Assembly: GCF_030035675.1 (NCBI RefSeq)
Contig: NC_084487.1
Location: forward strand, 24,780,474-24,844,473
Direction: 5' to 3'
Origin: Rhineura floridana
Taxonomy: Eukaryota > Chordata > Lepidosauria > Squamata > Rhineuridae
Length of the DNA stretch: 64,000 bases
The notes beneath the pieces were generated by a model. That model was not told where the DNA came from, did no database searches, and saw only the letters and a program-made list of their open reading frames with translations. A program made the position numbers and the translations under genes. Positions 1 to 12,122 of this stretch are shown piece by piece. Position 1 is the first letter of the stretch, and each line of letters opens with the position of its first letter.

Positions 1-420
1 CACTTACCATATTTACAGTATTATATATGTACAGGGACATCACAGAGGCCACCGACAGCAGCTCTCACTTCTCACAGGGTCCAGAACAGGTTAGATGCAG
101 CGAGTCAGCATCACCCTGTAACCTCCTATGCATGCCAACCAGATGAAATAGCAGTGGAGATCCTGCTTACAGCTACCGTTGACTGTGGAAGTATTTTTTA
201 TCTCACGTTTCTTCCAAGAACAAAGTTTTACCTCTGCAAAACCCTGTGAGAATAATTAGGATGACAGTATGTGACATGCCTAAGACAACTTGATGAGCTT
301 CATAGTCAAGCAAGGATTTGAATGTGGGTTTCCCAATCCACACATGAATTAGATCCCGTAGCAAAAAACTTCAAAAGATGTGTTTTTCATTAACAACTTA
401 TATGTCTTTCCCTCCCCCAG
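1..420 (+). other. Presumed last intron of DCP1B
   Basis: This stretch comes before the terminal DCP1B exon and ends in its acceptor. No further exon, repeat or RNA gene was recognised in it. Confidence 0.5.
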
Positions 421-501
421 AATGATGACAACTTCCTAAACATCATCTATGACACTTACCTTGTCAGCGTGAGGAAAGCGACACTGAAAAAGCCCATGTG
501 A
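421..501 (+). CDS. DCP1B: DCP1B last coding exon (C-terminal trimerization segment)
   Basis: This is the 3' coding exon of an mRNA-decapping cofactor. A polypyrimidine tract ending in cccccag precedes it. It reads 26 codons and then TGA, beginning NDDNFLNIIYDTYL and ending KKPM. The pattern N-D-x-x-F-L-x-x-I-Y-x-x-Y-L is the final helix of the DCP1 trimerization domain. In that family it holds the DCP1 trimer together so that it can activate DCP2 in P-bodies. DCP1B is preferred over DCP1A because of the sequence and because CACNA2D4 follows on the same strand, as in human. The exon starts in phase 0. Upstream exons lie outside the window, and I could not identify one in bases 1-420. The paralogue assignment is less sure than the family. 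Confidence 0.78.
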   Translation, partial: NDDNFLNIIYDTYLVSVRKATLKKPM

Positions 502-905
502 ATCATTTCTTAAATTAAAATGTATGTGACATCCTGAACATGTCTTTTTAAAATAACAGTCACATGAAATGAGGGGTCTTTGGCTTTCTGCATAGCTTTA
601 AATGATGCTCGCTGGTAAGTATGTGCTGTGCTAAGAAAAGAGTAGGTGGGACCTGATAGTGCCTTCCAGGGGATGGGGTGATGTCACGGTATAATGACAG
701 ATTTAAAATACCTTTGTAGTTTTTCTTACATAAGCAGGATGACAACTTGTACAAAGATTTATATTCTCTTTGGTTCTCTCATACTTTGATTATTTCTAAA
801 TACAGATTAGATATTAGTTACCTAGGTACTTTGCTGGGATTTCCTGTTATCAGAAGTGGACATTATTACTCAGCACTGTTTACAAATAATGGTACTTGTT
901 GGTGA

Positions 906-920
906 CCACCAGGTGGCAGT
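906..920 (+). promoter_or_regulatory. CTCF-like binding motif
   Basis: CCACCAGGTGGCAGT fits the vertebrate CTCF core CCACYAGRKGGCASY at every position. It sits about 400 bp after the DCP1B stop codon, between the two host genes. Occupancy is inferred from the motif only. Confidence 0.45.
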
Positions 921-1904
921 CTAGGACTGTTATATGAAAATATGAAGCTATTGTAAAAGGTTTAGATGGGGACAGAAGATAGCTTTTCAGAGAACTGAAA
1001 ATAACATGATAGTCGTTGTTGCCAGTGATTGGACCTTCATCCCACTACCATCTCTGTTCACACAATTTGCACGTTGTTAAAAAACTCTACAAAACCTGTT
1101 TGACTGGATGACAGCAGGACAAAAGAAATGGATGCTTATGCCAAGGACATTGATGATTCTTTCATTTCACCTCGAATTCTAGTAAAAAAGAAAAGGGGAA
1201 AAAAGGCTGTCTTTAGAATGAATACCACATGCCAACAGGGAGACTGTTTCTCATGTTAACAGTTTTTCCCCACACGTCAGAGCTATGTGAAAAGATAATG
1301 TGGGAAGGCTCTCAAACCAAGAGTTATCTGCTGCAAAAGACTCAAGAGAGGACTCTGCATACCATTTCCTTCTTTGGAAGCTGACGTGTGACAGTTCTTT
1401 CACCACTCCACTTAGTGGAAATACACCAGCCATTAAGAATATGTGGAAGAGGGAGGCAATCCAGAGAACTTTAGACATAACCCCCCCCCCATTAAAATCA
1501 TTAGGCACTATTAAGATCTTCATTCATCTCTGAGATATGCTCATTGCAACACAGCCCCAAGTTATCTGCAGTCTGCTACATACGAAAGAGGTGATTTTTC
1601 TCTTTTTAAAAAACCCTTCTTTTTATAAACAAATATTTTTCTATTTTTGACCAGAATATCCATAGTGGGCAGCAGGTGATGACATTATAACCCTTTTCGA
1701 GTCTTTTGTTTCTAGCTGCTCTTTCCTTTTGATGTAGATATAGGCCTGCACCAGACCATGATAAGTTCTAGTACTTCTCTTGGGGATGGCTGCATCGTTT
1801 TTAAGCATTCTGTTAAAACTAGCAAAATGAGTGAATAGTTTCATTTTCACTGTGTTGTTCCATGAGCAGGTGGACAGTAGTTTCAATGATCCATTTGTAA
1901 AGAA

Positions 1905-1910
1905 AATAAA
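1905..1910 (+). terminator. Candidate polyadenylation signal
   Basis: AATAAA lies about 1.4 kb after the DCP1B stop in AT-rich sequence. It is a plausible end for the DCP1B 3' UTR, but no clear GU-rich downstream element follows, so it may be chance. Confidence 0.25.
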
Positions 1911-2727
1911 ATGGATTTACATATATTAAGAGTTGGATTCATCTTACTGTCACTAAAAAATTCTTGGCTTATATGGATGTCTCTTGAGCTTTATGATTTT
2001 CTAAGTTTGAATTTAACTTGCCTCAAACATGCATAAGATTTTAAGGACAGCACAATGCCCAAGGTGTCCCTGACAGTGTAAGGCAGTTTAGAATCACATG
2101 AAAAACAGCAACATGAAGTGTGGTATTTTTAGTTTAGATTTGTCAAATAGAATTAGGTGCCTGCTTTGTTATGCTAGATTATTTGCCTACAAAGAATTGT
2201 GGAAATTCATCACCTTATTAGAAAAGGAGGAATTATATCAAGAACAGTATTTTGCTCTGAGGATAGAACTTGAACTGCTGTTTCTATTTCTGTTATTATT
2301 GGTAGTGGTAGTAGTAGTACATCAGTGTGCAGGTCACTAAGTATCCATTTATTTCATTTTCACCTACTCTATCTTAGTTACAACAGGGTATAGGGATTAA
2401 GAGATCTTACCAAAATATTCACAGAAAAGGTGGGTTTGGGGGAGACATTTGAAGAGGTGACATCATAACGGTCCTCTGGGGGGGGCAGTTCCCGGCATAA
2501 GAGGCAGGAAGGTAGAAAAAGCAGAGTAGTTTGAGGAAGCAGATCTTTGGATGGCTGAGGGTGTTAGAGCTGGCAGAGTGCAGAACCTAGGCTTGTTTGG
2601 AGATATAAGAGTGGAGAGAAAAGGGCTATGTTGTGGGCGACTTTGAAGGCATGAACAAGTTGCTTTGGGTGAGTCTCGGATAATTTGATCTGAGTATTGA
2701 TACCTTACAAAGAGGTGTAACTGGTAT

Positions 2728-2795
2728 AGAATCGTAGAGTTGGAAGGGGCCTATAAGGCCATTGAGTCCAATCCCCTGCTTAATGCATAATACGT
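2728..2795 (-). mobile_element. CR1 LINE, 3' end fragment
   Basis: The sequence after 2728 (agaatcgtagagttggaagg) is the reverse complement of the CR1 3' terminus, which ends in ATTCTATG-type short repeats. Only the last ~65 bp are recognisable. Confidence 0.8.
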
Positions 2796-3125
2796 CAGAA
2801 GATGGAACTAATGGGTACTTCGGCCCAGGTGGAAGCTACTTCTGGAGTAGTGGGACATGGCACAGCAAAGCCAGAAATTCCAGTGGCCCCCAGGCTGCCA
2901 TAATACGCCATCCTCCTCTCTATAGCTTTCTGAATGTCTTCCATTCTTCAGACAATTGTGAGGATTTCACCTGCCACTCTTCTTCAGAATTTTGTGCTAC
3001 ACCCTCCATGTTTCCAATTACCTGATGCTGCAGACAACAATATTGCCTCAACCTTGCAACCCCTTAAGACAGGAAGGTCTAATCTCCTGTAATCGGGCCC
3101 AAGAGAGGAGGTATATGTTGTTAAG

Positions 3126-4035
3126 ATAAGAACGTAAGAAGAACCTGCTGGATCAGGCCAATGGCCCATCTAGTCCACATCCTGTTCTCACAGTGGCCAA
3201 GCAGATGCCCATAGGAAGCCCGCAAGCAAAGAGCACTCTTTCCTCCTGCAGTTTCCAGCAGCTGGTATTTGGAAGCATACAGCCTCCGACTCTGGAGGCA
3301 GAGCATAGCCATCATGGCTAGTAGCCGTTGATAGCTTTATCCTCCATGAATTTGTTTAATCCTCATTTGAATCCATCCAAGTTGATGGCCATCACTGACT
3401 CTTGTGGGAAGGAGTTGAATAGTTTAACTGTGTGCTATGTGAAGAAGTACTTTCTTTTGTCTGCCCTGCATCTTCCAACATTCAGCTTTATTGGATGTCC
3501 ATGGGTGCTAATGTCATGAGAGAGGAAGAAAAACTTTCCTGTATCCACTTTCTCCATGACATGCATAATTTATACATTTCTATCATTTCCCTTCTTACTC
3601 GCCTTTTTTCTAAACTAAAAAGTCTAAATGCTGCAACCTTTCCTTATAGGGAGTCACTCCATCCCTTGATAGTTTTGGTGGGCCATTCTAAACCTTTTCC
3701 AGCTCTACAATATTCTTTCTGAGGTGAGGCAACCAGAACTGTACACAGTATTCCAGATATGGCCACACCATAGATTTATATAATGGTATTATGATATCAG
3801 CAGTTTTATTTTCAATACCTTTCCTAATTATCCCTATCCACTACAACCCCAAGATTTCATTCCTGTTTAGTCAGCACCACTTCAGCCCCCATGAGTGTAT
3901 ATATGAAATTAATATTTTTTTGCTCCAATGTGCATAACCTTACACTTGTTTACTGTGAATTGGATTTGCCATTTTACTGCAATTTTAATTGCGTTAATTC
4001 TAGTTGCCATTTTACCATTAAATGGATGGGAGGCT
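3126..4035 (-). mobile_element. CR1-type LINE, 5'-truncated
   Basis: This is a minus-strand CR1-family copy covering the end of the reverse-transcriptase frame and the 3' UTR. Hallmarks on the plus strand are the block with ctgctggatcaggccaatgg at its left end, the segment giving 'gaagaagtactttcttttgtc', and a run ending near 'tggatttgccattttac'. The same family recurs at 16085-16617, 16620-16995 and 59667-63300. The copy has many stops and small indels and is not coding. Confidence 0.8.
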
Positions 4036-4061
4036 AAATATTGTAAAATACTACTTGCCAA

Positions 4062-7000
4062 CTCTATATTTATTATTTATTTATTTATTACATTTATATC
4101 CCACCCTTCCTTCCAGAAGGAGCCCAGGGCAGCAAACAAAAACTCTTAAAGCACTTTAAAACATCTAAAGACAAAAGACTTTAAAACATGCTAAAACAAA
4201 ACCTCTTTAAAAAACAAGTGTAAAATTTTTTAAAAAATCAATTCCAGCACAGACACAGACCGCAATCAGGTCTCTGCTTAAAAGGCTTATTGAAAGAGGA
4301 AGATCATGTTGGAGTTATGCTGGATTCCTCTTACACACGAAGAGTCAGGATGCACGTGTCTGTGCTATAAGCAGTCTTTTACTCAGACGTTGCACAAAGT
4401 AAACAGAAGATAACAGCAAACGCTTGATACATACAGTCAAAAGTCTATATACAGGATTTCTACAGTAGCACAGCCAGAGGTTCTGTGTGCCTTCGTCGTC
4501 CTTTCGCTTTCCCAGCAGCACGACCAGTCCTCATCAGACTTGCAGCGTTTAACTCAGACAGTGAGCAGGCCGCGGGTGTTTGGAGAGATACGGAGAGCAT
4601 CTGCACCCATTAACACTGTGCTGCTTTCCTTCTTTTATTGCTCCGGCACTCAGGATGACTAGGCGTGTTCCCACCCTTAATTAATCACACCTGATGCTTA
4701 TCTTAGCTTCTGTGGCTATTAACCCTTCACGGACAGAGTTCCTTTGTAAAACAAATACTTGCTCACATACACCAACAGATCATCAGTAGATAACAGAGAT
4801 GGTGCCTGTCTAATATTTAAGGGGAGGGAATTCCAAAGGGCAGATCACTAAACAAAACACTAAAGATCCACTTCCTATGTTGTGCAGAACGGACCTCCTG
4901 ATAAGATGGTACCTGCAAGAGGCCCTTACCTGCAGAGCACAGTGATAGACTGGGATAAGACGGTCTTTCAGGTATCCTGGTCCCAAGTCGTATAGGGCTT
5001 TGTACACCAAAACTAGAACCTTGAACTTGGTCTGGTAGCAAATGGGCAGCCAGTGCAATTCTTTCAGCAGCGGAGTGACATGTTGGCGAAACCCTGCCCC
5101 AGTGAGCAGTCTCGCTGCTGCATTTTGCACCAGCTGCAACTTCCAGACCAACCTCAAGGGCAGCCCCACATAGAGCGCATTACAATAATCCAGCCTGGAG
5201 GTTACCAGTGCATGGACAACAGTGGTCAGGCTATCCCGGTCCAGAAACGGCCACAGCTGTCTTACCAGCCGAAGCTGGTAAAAGCCACTCCTAGCCACTG
5301 AGGTCAGCTGGGCCTCTAGTGACAAAGATGAATCCAGGAGCACCTCCAGACTACAAACCTGCTTTTTCAGAGGGAGTATGATCCCATCCAAAGCAGGCAA
5401 CTGACCAATTATCCAAAGTCAAGAAACACCAACCCACAGCGTCTCCATCTTGCTAGGTTTCAGACTCGGTTTATTTGCTCTCATCCAGCCCACCACGGTC
5501 AAGTCAGTGGTCCAGGGCTTGCAGGCCTCTCCCAATTCAGACGTTACAGAGAAATAGAGCTGAGTATCATCAGCGTACAGCTGACACCTTCCCCAAATCT
5601 CCTGATGACTGCTCCCAAGAGCTTCATATAGATGTTAAATAGCATTGGGGACAATTGGCACCCCACAACACAACTGTCAGGGGGCCAAAGGTAATCGCCC
5701 ATTGCTGTTATCTGAAAATGACCCTTGAGACAGGATCGGAACCACTGTAGAACAGTGCCACCAATACCCATCTCACCAAGTTGGCTCAGAAGGATACCAT
5801 GGTCAATGGTATCAAAAGCTGTTGAGAGATCAAGTAAGAATAACAGGATCACACTTCCCCTGTTCTTGTCCCGATGAAGGTCATCCATCAGGGCAACCAA
5901 GGGCGATTCAGTCCCATAACCAGGCCTAAACCCAGATTGGAATGGGTCAGGATAATCTTTTTCATCCAAGAGTACTTGCAATTGCTGTGCCACAACCCTC
6001 TCAATCACCTTCCCTAGAAAGGGAGTATTTGTGACTGGGCAGTAGTTGTCACAAACCTATGGGTCCAGGCTGGGCTCTTTCAGGAACGGTCAGATCACCA
6101 CCACTTTCAGGGCAGGTGGAACCACTCCTGCATAGATGCGTTGACCACACCCTTGATCCACTCAGTCATACCTCCTTGGCAAGCTTTAATAAACCAAGAA
6201 GGGCAAGGGTTGAGAAGACACATTGCTGGCCGCATCATCACAAGCACCTTGTCAACATCATCAGGCTGCATCAACTGAACATCCCAAGAAGTTGTGGCAG
6301 ACATTGCACTGGACACCTTACTGGGGGCTACAGTTGATATAGATGGGGCATCAAGATTGCTACGGAGGCGAGCAACTTTACCCTCAAAGTGTTTTGCAAA
6401 CAATTCATGGTAGGCTTCCAAAGGGTCTAAAACTTCATTTCCTGGGGATGATGTTGACAGACCCCTGACAATACAAAAAAGCTCCACTGGACAGCTACTC
6501 GAGGATGCCATGGAGACAGAGAAGTGGGCCTTCTTTGCCGCCCTCACTGCCACGCAGTAGGCTCAGTTATGATGTTTCACTCATGCCTGATGAGTCTCAC
6601 AGTACATCTTTGCCAGTTGCACTCTAGCTGTCGTCCAGCCTGTTTTCAAAGTGCAAACCGGGCTCCACAATGCTGAAGAGGGCGCTTGGGGGCAACTGTG
6701 TTAAGAGCCCAACTCATCTTGTTCCACAGAGTAACAAGGACTTCAACAGGAACACCTGCTCTATCTACTTGAAACTTCCCCAGGGCATTCAGGAATCCAG
6801 TTGATTCCGTTAGTCTCCAGGGTGGACCATCTTAATCCACCCACTACACCTGCAGGGGAGGATTGGAGTCATAAGTCTAAACTTCACCAGGAAGTGGTCT
6901 GACCACAACAATAGGGTAACATCTTCCTCCCAATCTCCAGACCACCCTTTCCACCCTCAGGAGCAAAACTCAAATCGAGGGTGTGCCCTGCCCTATGTGT

Positions 7001-7970
7001 CAGTCTGGTGACAATTTCAGACAGTCCCATGGTCATCATGGGGACCATGAAGCCCCAAGCCAGAACACTAGAGGCAGCCTCAGCATGGACACTATTATTC
7101 TGGCCTCCTCCAATACCACAGCCAAGATGGCCTTTGCCAGCTCAGTCAGAGAAGCTGCTGGGCAGCAGGGTGGACAGTACACCAGCAGCAACTATAATTT
7201 ACTGGCTCCTTGGTCCAGCAGCAGATGCAAGGCCCTCACAGCCAGCTCCAAGACAGAATGGTTTCCTGTTGACAGAGATGGAAGTTCTGTAGACCACAGC
7301 AAACCCTCGCCCTGTCCCTGCAGCCTGTGCTGGTGTTGCACCGAGTATCTAGGTGGGCAAAGCTGGGTCAGATCAACTCCTCCCAGCTCACCCATCCAGG
7401 TCTTGGTAATGCACACCAAATCAGCACACTCATCCATGATGAAATAATGGATGATTGGTCTTCTTGGTGGTGTTAAACAACAGCACACATAGGCCAGAGG
7501 GCACAGCAGATGAGCAACCAGGGACACATCCATGGGAGGAGGGGGAAAGAGGAACAAGGCATAGATAGCCTTGCCCTCGTCTTCCATGGTAGCCGATCGC
7601 CTCCCCATGGTTATGCCTCCTATATCCATGATCACTGAAATTGGGTGGCATCACCCATGTCCCTCCTTACCAAGACTCCTCCTAAACACATGATATAAAC
7701 AACAACAACAGCCCATCAATAAAACCTATCGGAACAGTTATCCCAGTATGCCTCTGAGAGAATTGGGAACAGTATTACTAAGACTACACCACCCAATATC
7801 TTTCACACAGAGCACATCTACTCCCCCTATCTCACACCCATGGAGAGCCAGCCTTCTGCCAGTTGTAGACTCTCACTCTGAAGGCATCTGGTGACTTTCT
7901 CCTATCATACAGTTCACTACAGAGGCTCTTGCCACACATCCTCCCCACTACCAATCTCCTGTAGATTGGT
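4062..7970 (-). mobile_element. L2-clade LINE, long copy split by a solo LTR
   Basis: This is a minus-strand LINE of the L2 clade, about 3.4 kb without the inserted LTR. On the minus strand, 7650-6900 gives an endonuclease-like region (LVCITKTWMGELGG). 6550-6110 is a linker. 6008-5544 gives RT blocks (FQSGFRPGYGTES, LLFLLDLSTAFDTIDHGILL). 5400-4810 gives the RT C-terminus (LVTSRLDYCNALYVGLPLRL, LQLVQNAAARLL). The 3' end at about 4062 has the TTTATTTATTTA tail and the 'atatcccacccttccttcc' block shared by many fragments in this window. Frames are interrupted by stops, frameshifts and small deletions. Motifs place it in the L2 clade. The 5' limit near 7970 is uncertain. Confidence 0.85.
4307..4777. 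mobile_element. Solo LTR inserted in the L2 LINE
   Basis: A 471-bp insert starts TGTTGG and ends CCAACA. It is flanked by 5-bp direct repeats gatca (4302-4306 and 4778-4782) and interrupts an otherwise continuous L2 3' region. TG...CA ends with a 5-bp duplication are the signature of an LTR. No internal region is attached. Its ends match those of the copia LTRs at the right of the window, so a related family is possible. Orientation is unresolved. Confidence 0.8.
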
Positions 7971-8349
7971 TTATAAAAAAATTAAAAGTGGGGAGAAGCT
8001 GATCTCTATGTATCACATTTACTAATTGCTTATTTGTTTGATATTTCATGTAGAAACCTGCCTCCAAAGATCTGACTGCTTTAGATCAATATGTGGCATT
8101 CAGCCTTTCTCCATCCTAATACCTTTTAGCTCTACATTTTCTTTTCATTAAAATATCCCTTGCCTATATGCTCCTTCACCCCTCTCTCTGGTAAGTATAA
8201 ACAGAACTGCAATTTCATGAAAACAGTGCACAAATATTTTATACAGGCCACACAATGTGGCCTTCAGAATCTCGGATATGGGTTTCTAGCCCATATGGGT
8301 GCAGAGATTGATGTACTTGGCAGTGCCTGTTGAAATCTAAGAGTGGTGG

Positions 8350-8570
8350 GGAGGTAGCAACATAGAAAGCTGCCTTAGTCCAGGTCAGAGTATTGTCCCA
8401 TCTATCTCAATATTGTCTGCTCTGACTAGGAGCAGGTCTCAGGCAGGGGTCTTTTCTATCGCCTGCTATCAGATCCATTTAGCTGGTGATGCCAGCAGTT
8501 AAACCAGGAACTTTACGCTTGCAAAGGATGTGGTCTATGCTGAGGTATGATCCCTGCCCTTTAAAGCAGA
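8350..8570 (-). mobile_element. tRNA-derived SINE
   Basis: On the minus strand this has a tRNA-like head with degraded promoter boxes at the right end and a body read on the plus strand as acatagaaagctgcctta... with attgtctgctctgactagg. The same family is clearer at 35287-35480, where box A and box B are intact. Confidence 0.7.
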
Positions 8571-8674
8571 GAAGTCAGATTAAGGAAGGAAGTGGAGTTT
8601 CAGTGCTTTTTGTCTTTCACTATTTTGCAAGTATTTTGTAATGTAAGAGAAACTTACTTACTGTTATATCCCAC

Positions 8675-8875
8675 CTTTCCTTTAAGGAGCTCGAGGTGAG
8701 TTACATGGTTCTGCCCCCTCTCCATTTTATCTGCATAACAATGCTGTGAGGTGTAAGTTAGGCTGAGAGACTGTAACTGGCCTCACCTAGTGGGTTTCAT
8801 GACAAAATGAGGATTCGAACCCTGATCTCCCATGTCCTAATTCAGCACTTTAACCACTACATCACACGCTAATGC
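8675..8875 (-). mobile_element. tRNA-derived SINE with L2-like tail
   Basis: The minus strand reads a tRNA-like head (gtggttaaagtgctgaatt, then gatcagggttcgaatcctc as box B), a middle resembling the Sauria SINE body, and a tail ending in a 'gaaaggtgggatataa' block like the L2 3' end. Compare 54095-54300 (same tail) and 59114-59292 (BovB tail). Confidence 0.7.
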
Positions 8876-9215
8876 ATTGTTACTGTGCTTGTCAGATTAG
8901 ATTTGTCCGCCAGTACCCAATTTTTGGATTTTGTGTAGAAATACAAATGGAAAGTGTGTTTTGGGGGGTGAGGAATATGAAGGTGACTTAAGAGGAGTTT
9001 GCTGAATGTGTGAATATTGCTGGATTTGCCTATTGGAAAACACACATGGTTACATAAACATGGATATCTGGAATAAGCTTATGTTGTAAGATGTTACATA
9101 ACAGAGTGTAAGGTTGATCTCATATTTTGCATCAGTTTTTATACTTTACAGCTATTAAAGTAATATATGTTGCATTTGACTATATGCTGTTCTTCATACA
9201 CTATTTATCTTCTTG

Positions 9216-10791
9216 TACAGTGCTTTGCAAAAGACTCTTGACCAATGCTGTCATATTATTGAATTACAAATGGTACATTGTAATTTCATTCTGTATGATA
9301 TTTTATTTTGAAACACTGAAACTCAAAATCAATTATTGTAAGGTGACGTTGGTTTTATGTTGGGAAATGTTTGTAAGAAAGAAACATGTTGGTTGCATAA
9401 GTATTCAACCCTTGTGCTGTGGAAGCTCCCAGCTTACACAGATGAAAGAAATTGCCCTATCGAGGACACGATTACCTTACCATTGGCTTCCACCTGTGAA
9501 CCAGGATAAAAAACCCACTGTTGAAGGACCATTGGTCAGGCTGTGGATCTGAAGGAAAATGAAGACCAAAGAGCATTCTACAGAAGTGAGAGATAATGTA
9601 ATACAACGCATAGATTACGAAAAAAGAATACAAAATAATATCCAAGGGTTTGTATATCCCAGTGAGCATAGCTGGATCAACAATCAGGAAGTGGAAATTG
9701 CATCACACCACCCAGGCACTGCCAAGAAAAGGCCGTCCTTCAAAACTCAGTGCTCGAACAAGAAGGAGACTTGTGAGAGAAGCCAGAGAGAGGCCAGCAA
9801 TCACTTTGAAGGAGCTACAGAGTTCAGTGGCTGGGAGTGGAGTAATGGTGCACCAGTCAACTGTATCAAGAGCTCTGCATAACACTGGCCTGTATGGGAG
9901 GGTGGCAAGAAAGAAGCCGTTGCTCAAAAAGTACCATCGGAAAGCGCGTCTGGAGTTTACCAGAAAGTATGTGAGTGCCCCAGCTGCAATGTGGGAAAAG
10001 CTTTCGTGCTCAGATGAGACCAAGATAGAGCTTTTTGGCCAAAACTCAAAGTGCTATGTGTGGTGTAAACCTAACACTGCTCATGCCTCAGGACACACCA
10101 TCCCTATAATGAAGTATAGTGGTGGCACTATCATGCTGTGGGGATGCTTCTCCTCAGCAGGGACTGGGTATCTTGTTAAAATTGAAGGAAGAATGAACAA
10201 AATATAGGGAAATACTGCAAGAGAACCTGCTTCAGTCCACTAAAAAACTAAAGCCTGGGAGGAAATTCACTTTTCAGCAGGACAATGATTCCAAGCACAA
10301 GGCCAAAGCAACATTGGAGTGTCTCAAGAACAAAAAGTTGAATGTCCTACAGTGGCCCAATCAAAGTCCTCATCTCAATCCCATTGAGAATCTGTAGCGC
10401 TCTTTGAAAATTGTGGTCCACAAGCGATGTCCAACCAGCCTGAACAACCTGGAGCGAATCCACCAAGAACAATGGGCCAAAATCCCTCCGACACTCTGCA
10501 AAGCTGATACATACCTACCCCAAAAGTCTTAAAGCTGTTATGGCAGGGAAAGGTGGCTCTATCAAATATGAATGTGGGTGGGCTGAATACTTATGCAAGC
10601 AACATGTTTCAGTTTGTGTTTCTTTCTTACAAACATTTCCCAACATAAAACCAATGTCACCTTACAATAACTGATTTTGAGTTTCAGTGTTTCAAAATAA
10701 AATATACAGAACAAAATTACAATGTACCATTTGTAATTCAGTAATATGAGAGCATTGGTTAGGGGTCTGATTACTTTTGCAAGTCACTGTA
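9216..10791 (+). mobile_element. Tc1-type DNA transposon with long terminal inverted repeats
   Basis: TA dinucleotides at 9216-9217 and 10790-10791 bound a ~1.57 kb element. Its terminal inverted repeats are long, about 200 bp each (left TACAGTGCTTTGCAAAAG, right complement TACAGTGACTTGCAAAAG). They surround a decayed transposase. TA target site, repeat layout and transposase motifs all fit the Tc1 branch of Tc1/mariner. The inverted repeats have drifted apart, so this is not a recent insertion. Confidence 0.9.
9559..10590 (+). pseudogene. Tc1 transposase pseudogene
   Basis: The frame opens at ATG 9559 (MKTKEHSTEVRD), equivalent to the MRSKELS-type start of Tc1 transposases. The first part is a helix-turn-helix region with [11 protein letters not shown]. 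The catalytic domain shows [10 protein letters not shown] (first D), QQDND (second D) and NPIEN (the E), consistent with DD34E. The gene is broken. The reading frame shifts near 9650-9700 and again near 10200. A TAG follows NPIENL near 10396, where the family has W. All three catalytic residues are still encoded, but no continuous protein can be made. Confidence 0.88.
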
Positions 10792-11996
10792 TAGTGTTGC
10801 AAATAATGGAAAATTTAAATGATTACTCAGATAATTGAAGCACAGAGGAAATGGCTAAGCATAGATTTGAACCACACTTCATTTTCTTCACCACGCTGGC
10901 ATTCTGTAATGCACTGGCATGCACGTCATCTCAGTTTAGTGGCTCCATCAGCCAGCATCTTGCCTTTGGTGTCACCAGTGTTCTGGCCCCTCTGCTAGCT
11001 GGATAAGCTGATGTTGGTCAAGGGTGTCTCCTAGACTGAGGTACGAGGCTGAGTAATGTCAGCTAAGCCCACATTCTGTAGAAGGATGTCCAGCTGGCTT
11101 CTCAAGTTAATGGAGTCACACTATGCCCTTTAAAACATTTCTTTCCAGGCCAGCATCTCCAACTGAACAACATGTTGCACTGAGTAGCAATGCAGATTGC
11201 CTCACCTCCAGCCCTTCTCCTGCCTGCCTGCCTGCCCCTTGTCTTCCTCTGTTGGAATCGGACCCCAGCTGCAGCCCCAGGCCCAACACATCACTAGGCT
11301 TGCCAAGGAAGTTGATCCTCAAGTTTTCAAAGCTGAAAAGTCTGTTGGCATGAAATGAATCTTAATTTCATACTATAGGGTTAACTTTTAGGTTGAGAGG
11401 GACAATCCAGGAATCTTTATTTGCTTAATGTCTTGGCATTTAGTATCTTGCATTTTCTGCAAGGCTATATGCATGAAACTACACTCAGAAGACAGTACCA
11501 AAATGTCAGTGAAATATTAAAACAGGATCCCTCATGTTAATACCTTTTCTGTCAGTATATTTACAATTCAAATATACTTGGTGAAGGCATCCTGATTTTT
11601 CTCCAGACTACCTCATTTATAGTTTTCAGTTTTTAAAAACCAGACTTCATAGTTTCATATAGAGTTTTGTTTTGATGAGTGCAGCTTTCTCACCCTTACT
11701 TTTCTACTTATGATTATATGGATTCTGGACTTTGGATTAGAACATCTGAATTTAAATACAAGCACCTCTGACTTTCTTGATTGCTACAACTCTCAGGTTT
11801 TAAATCTATAATGATAAGCACCCTCACATATAAAAATCAAAAAGGTAAGAATATTAAAGCAAATTATAGACTTTAAGTCATATATGTGATAATTTATAAA
11901 ATCTCTGTTATCAATCAACAATACATTCCAAGAGTAAGCACCAGCCCTACAGCTGTCAGAAGGTGTGAGAGAAATAGTGGCCTTGTAATATTAATC
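10792..11996. other. Unassigned intergenic sequence
   Basis: No gene or familiar repeat recognised. A short TGCC run (about 11219-11237) is the only simple repeat. Confidence 0.4.
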
Positions 11997-12122
11997 CAGG
12001 GGTAACTAAACTGTAGTCCTCCAGACTATAGCACTCATCCTCTCTGACCATTGAACATGTTGGCTGGGGCTGATGGGAAGAGTTCAATGATCATCTGAAA
12101 GGCCACAAGTTCCCCACCCCTG
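11997..12122. mobile_element. Palindromic hAT-like MITE (family A)
   Basis: Starts CAGGGGTAACTAAAC and ends gttccccacccctg. The two halves are inverted copies around accattgaacatgttggctg. This is the first of about nine copies or part copies in the window. The CAGGGGTG-type ends suggest a non-autonomous hAT. Confidence 0.65.

Larger units (their letters stand above)
502..2727 (+). other. DCP1B 3' UTR and downstream flank
   Basis: This AT-rich single-copy-looking DNA follows the DCP1B stop codon. It has no open frame resembling a protein and no recognised repeat. The 3' UTR should occupy part of it; its end is not certain. Confidence 0.45.

Noticed and set aside
4810-7654. Several 100-200 residue minus-strand frames as possible genes
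   Set aside because: They are pieces of a degraded L2 LINE endonuclease and reverse transcriptase.
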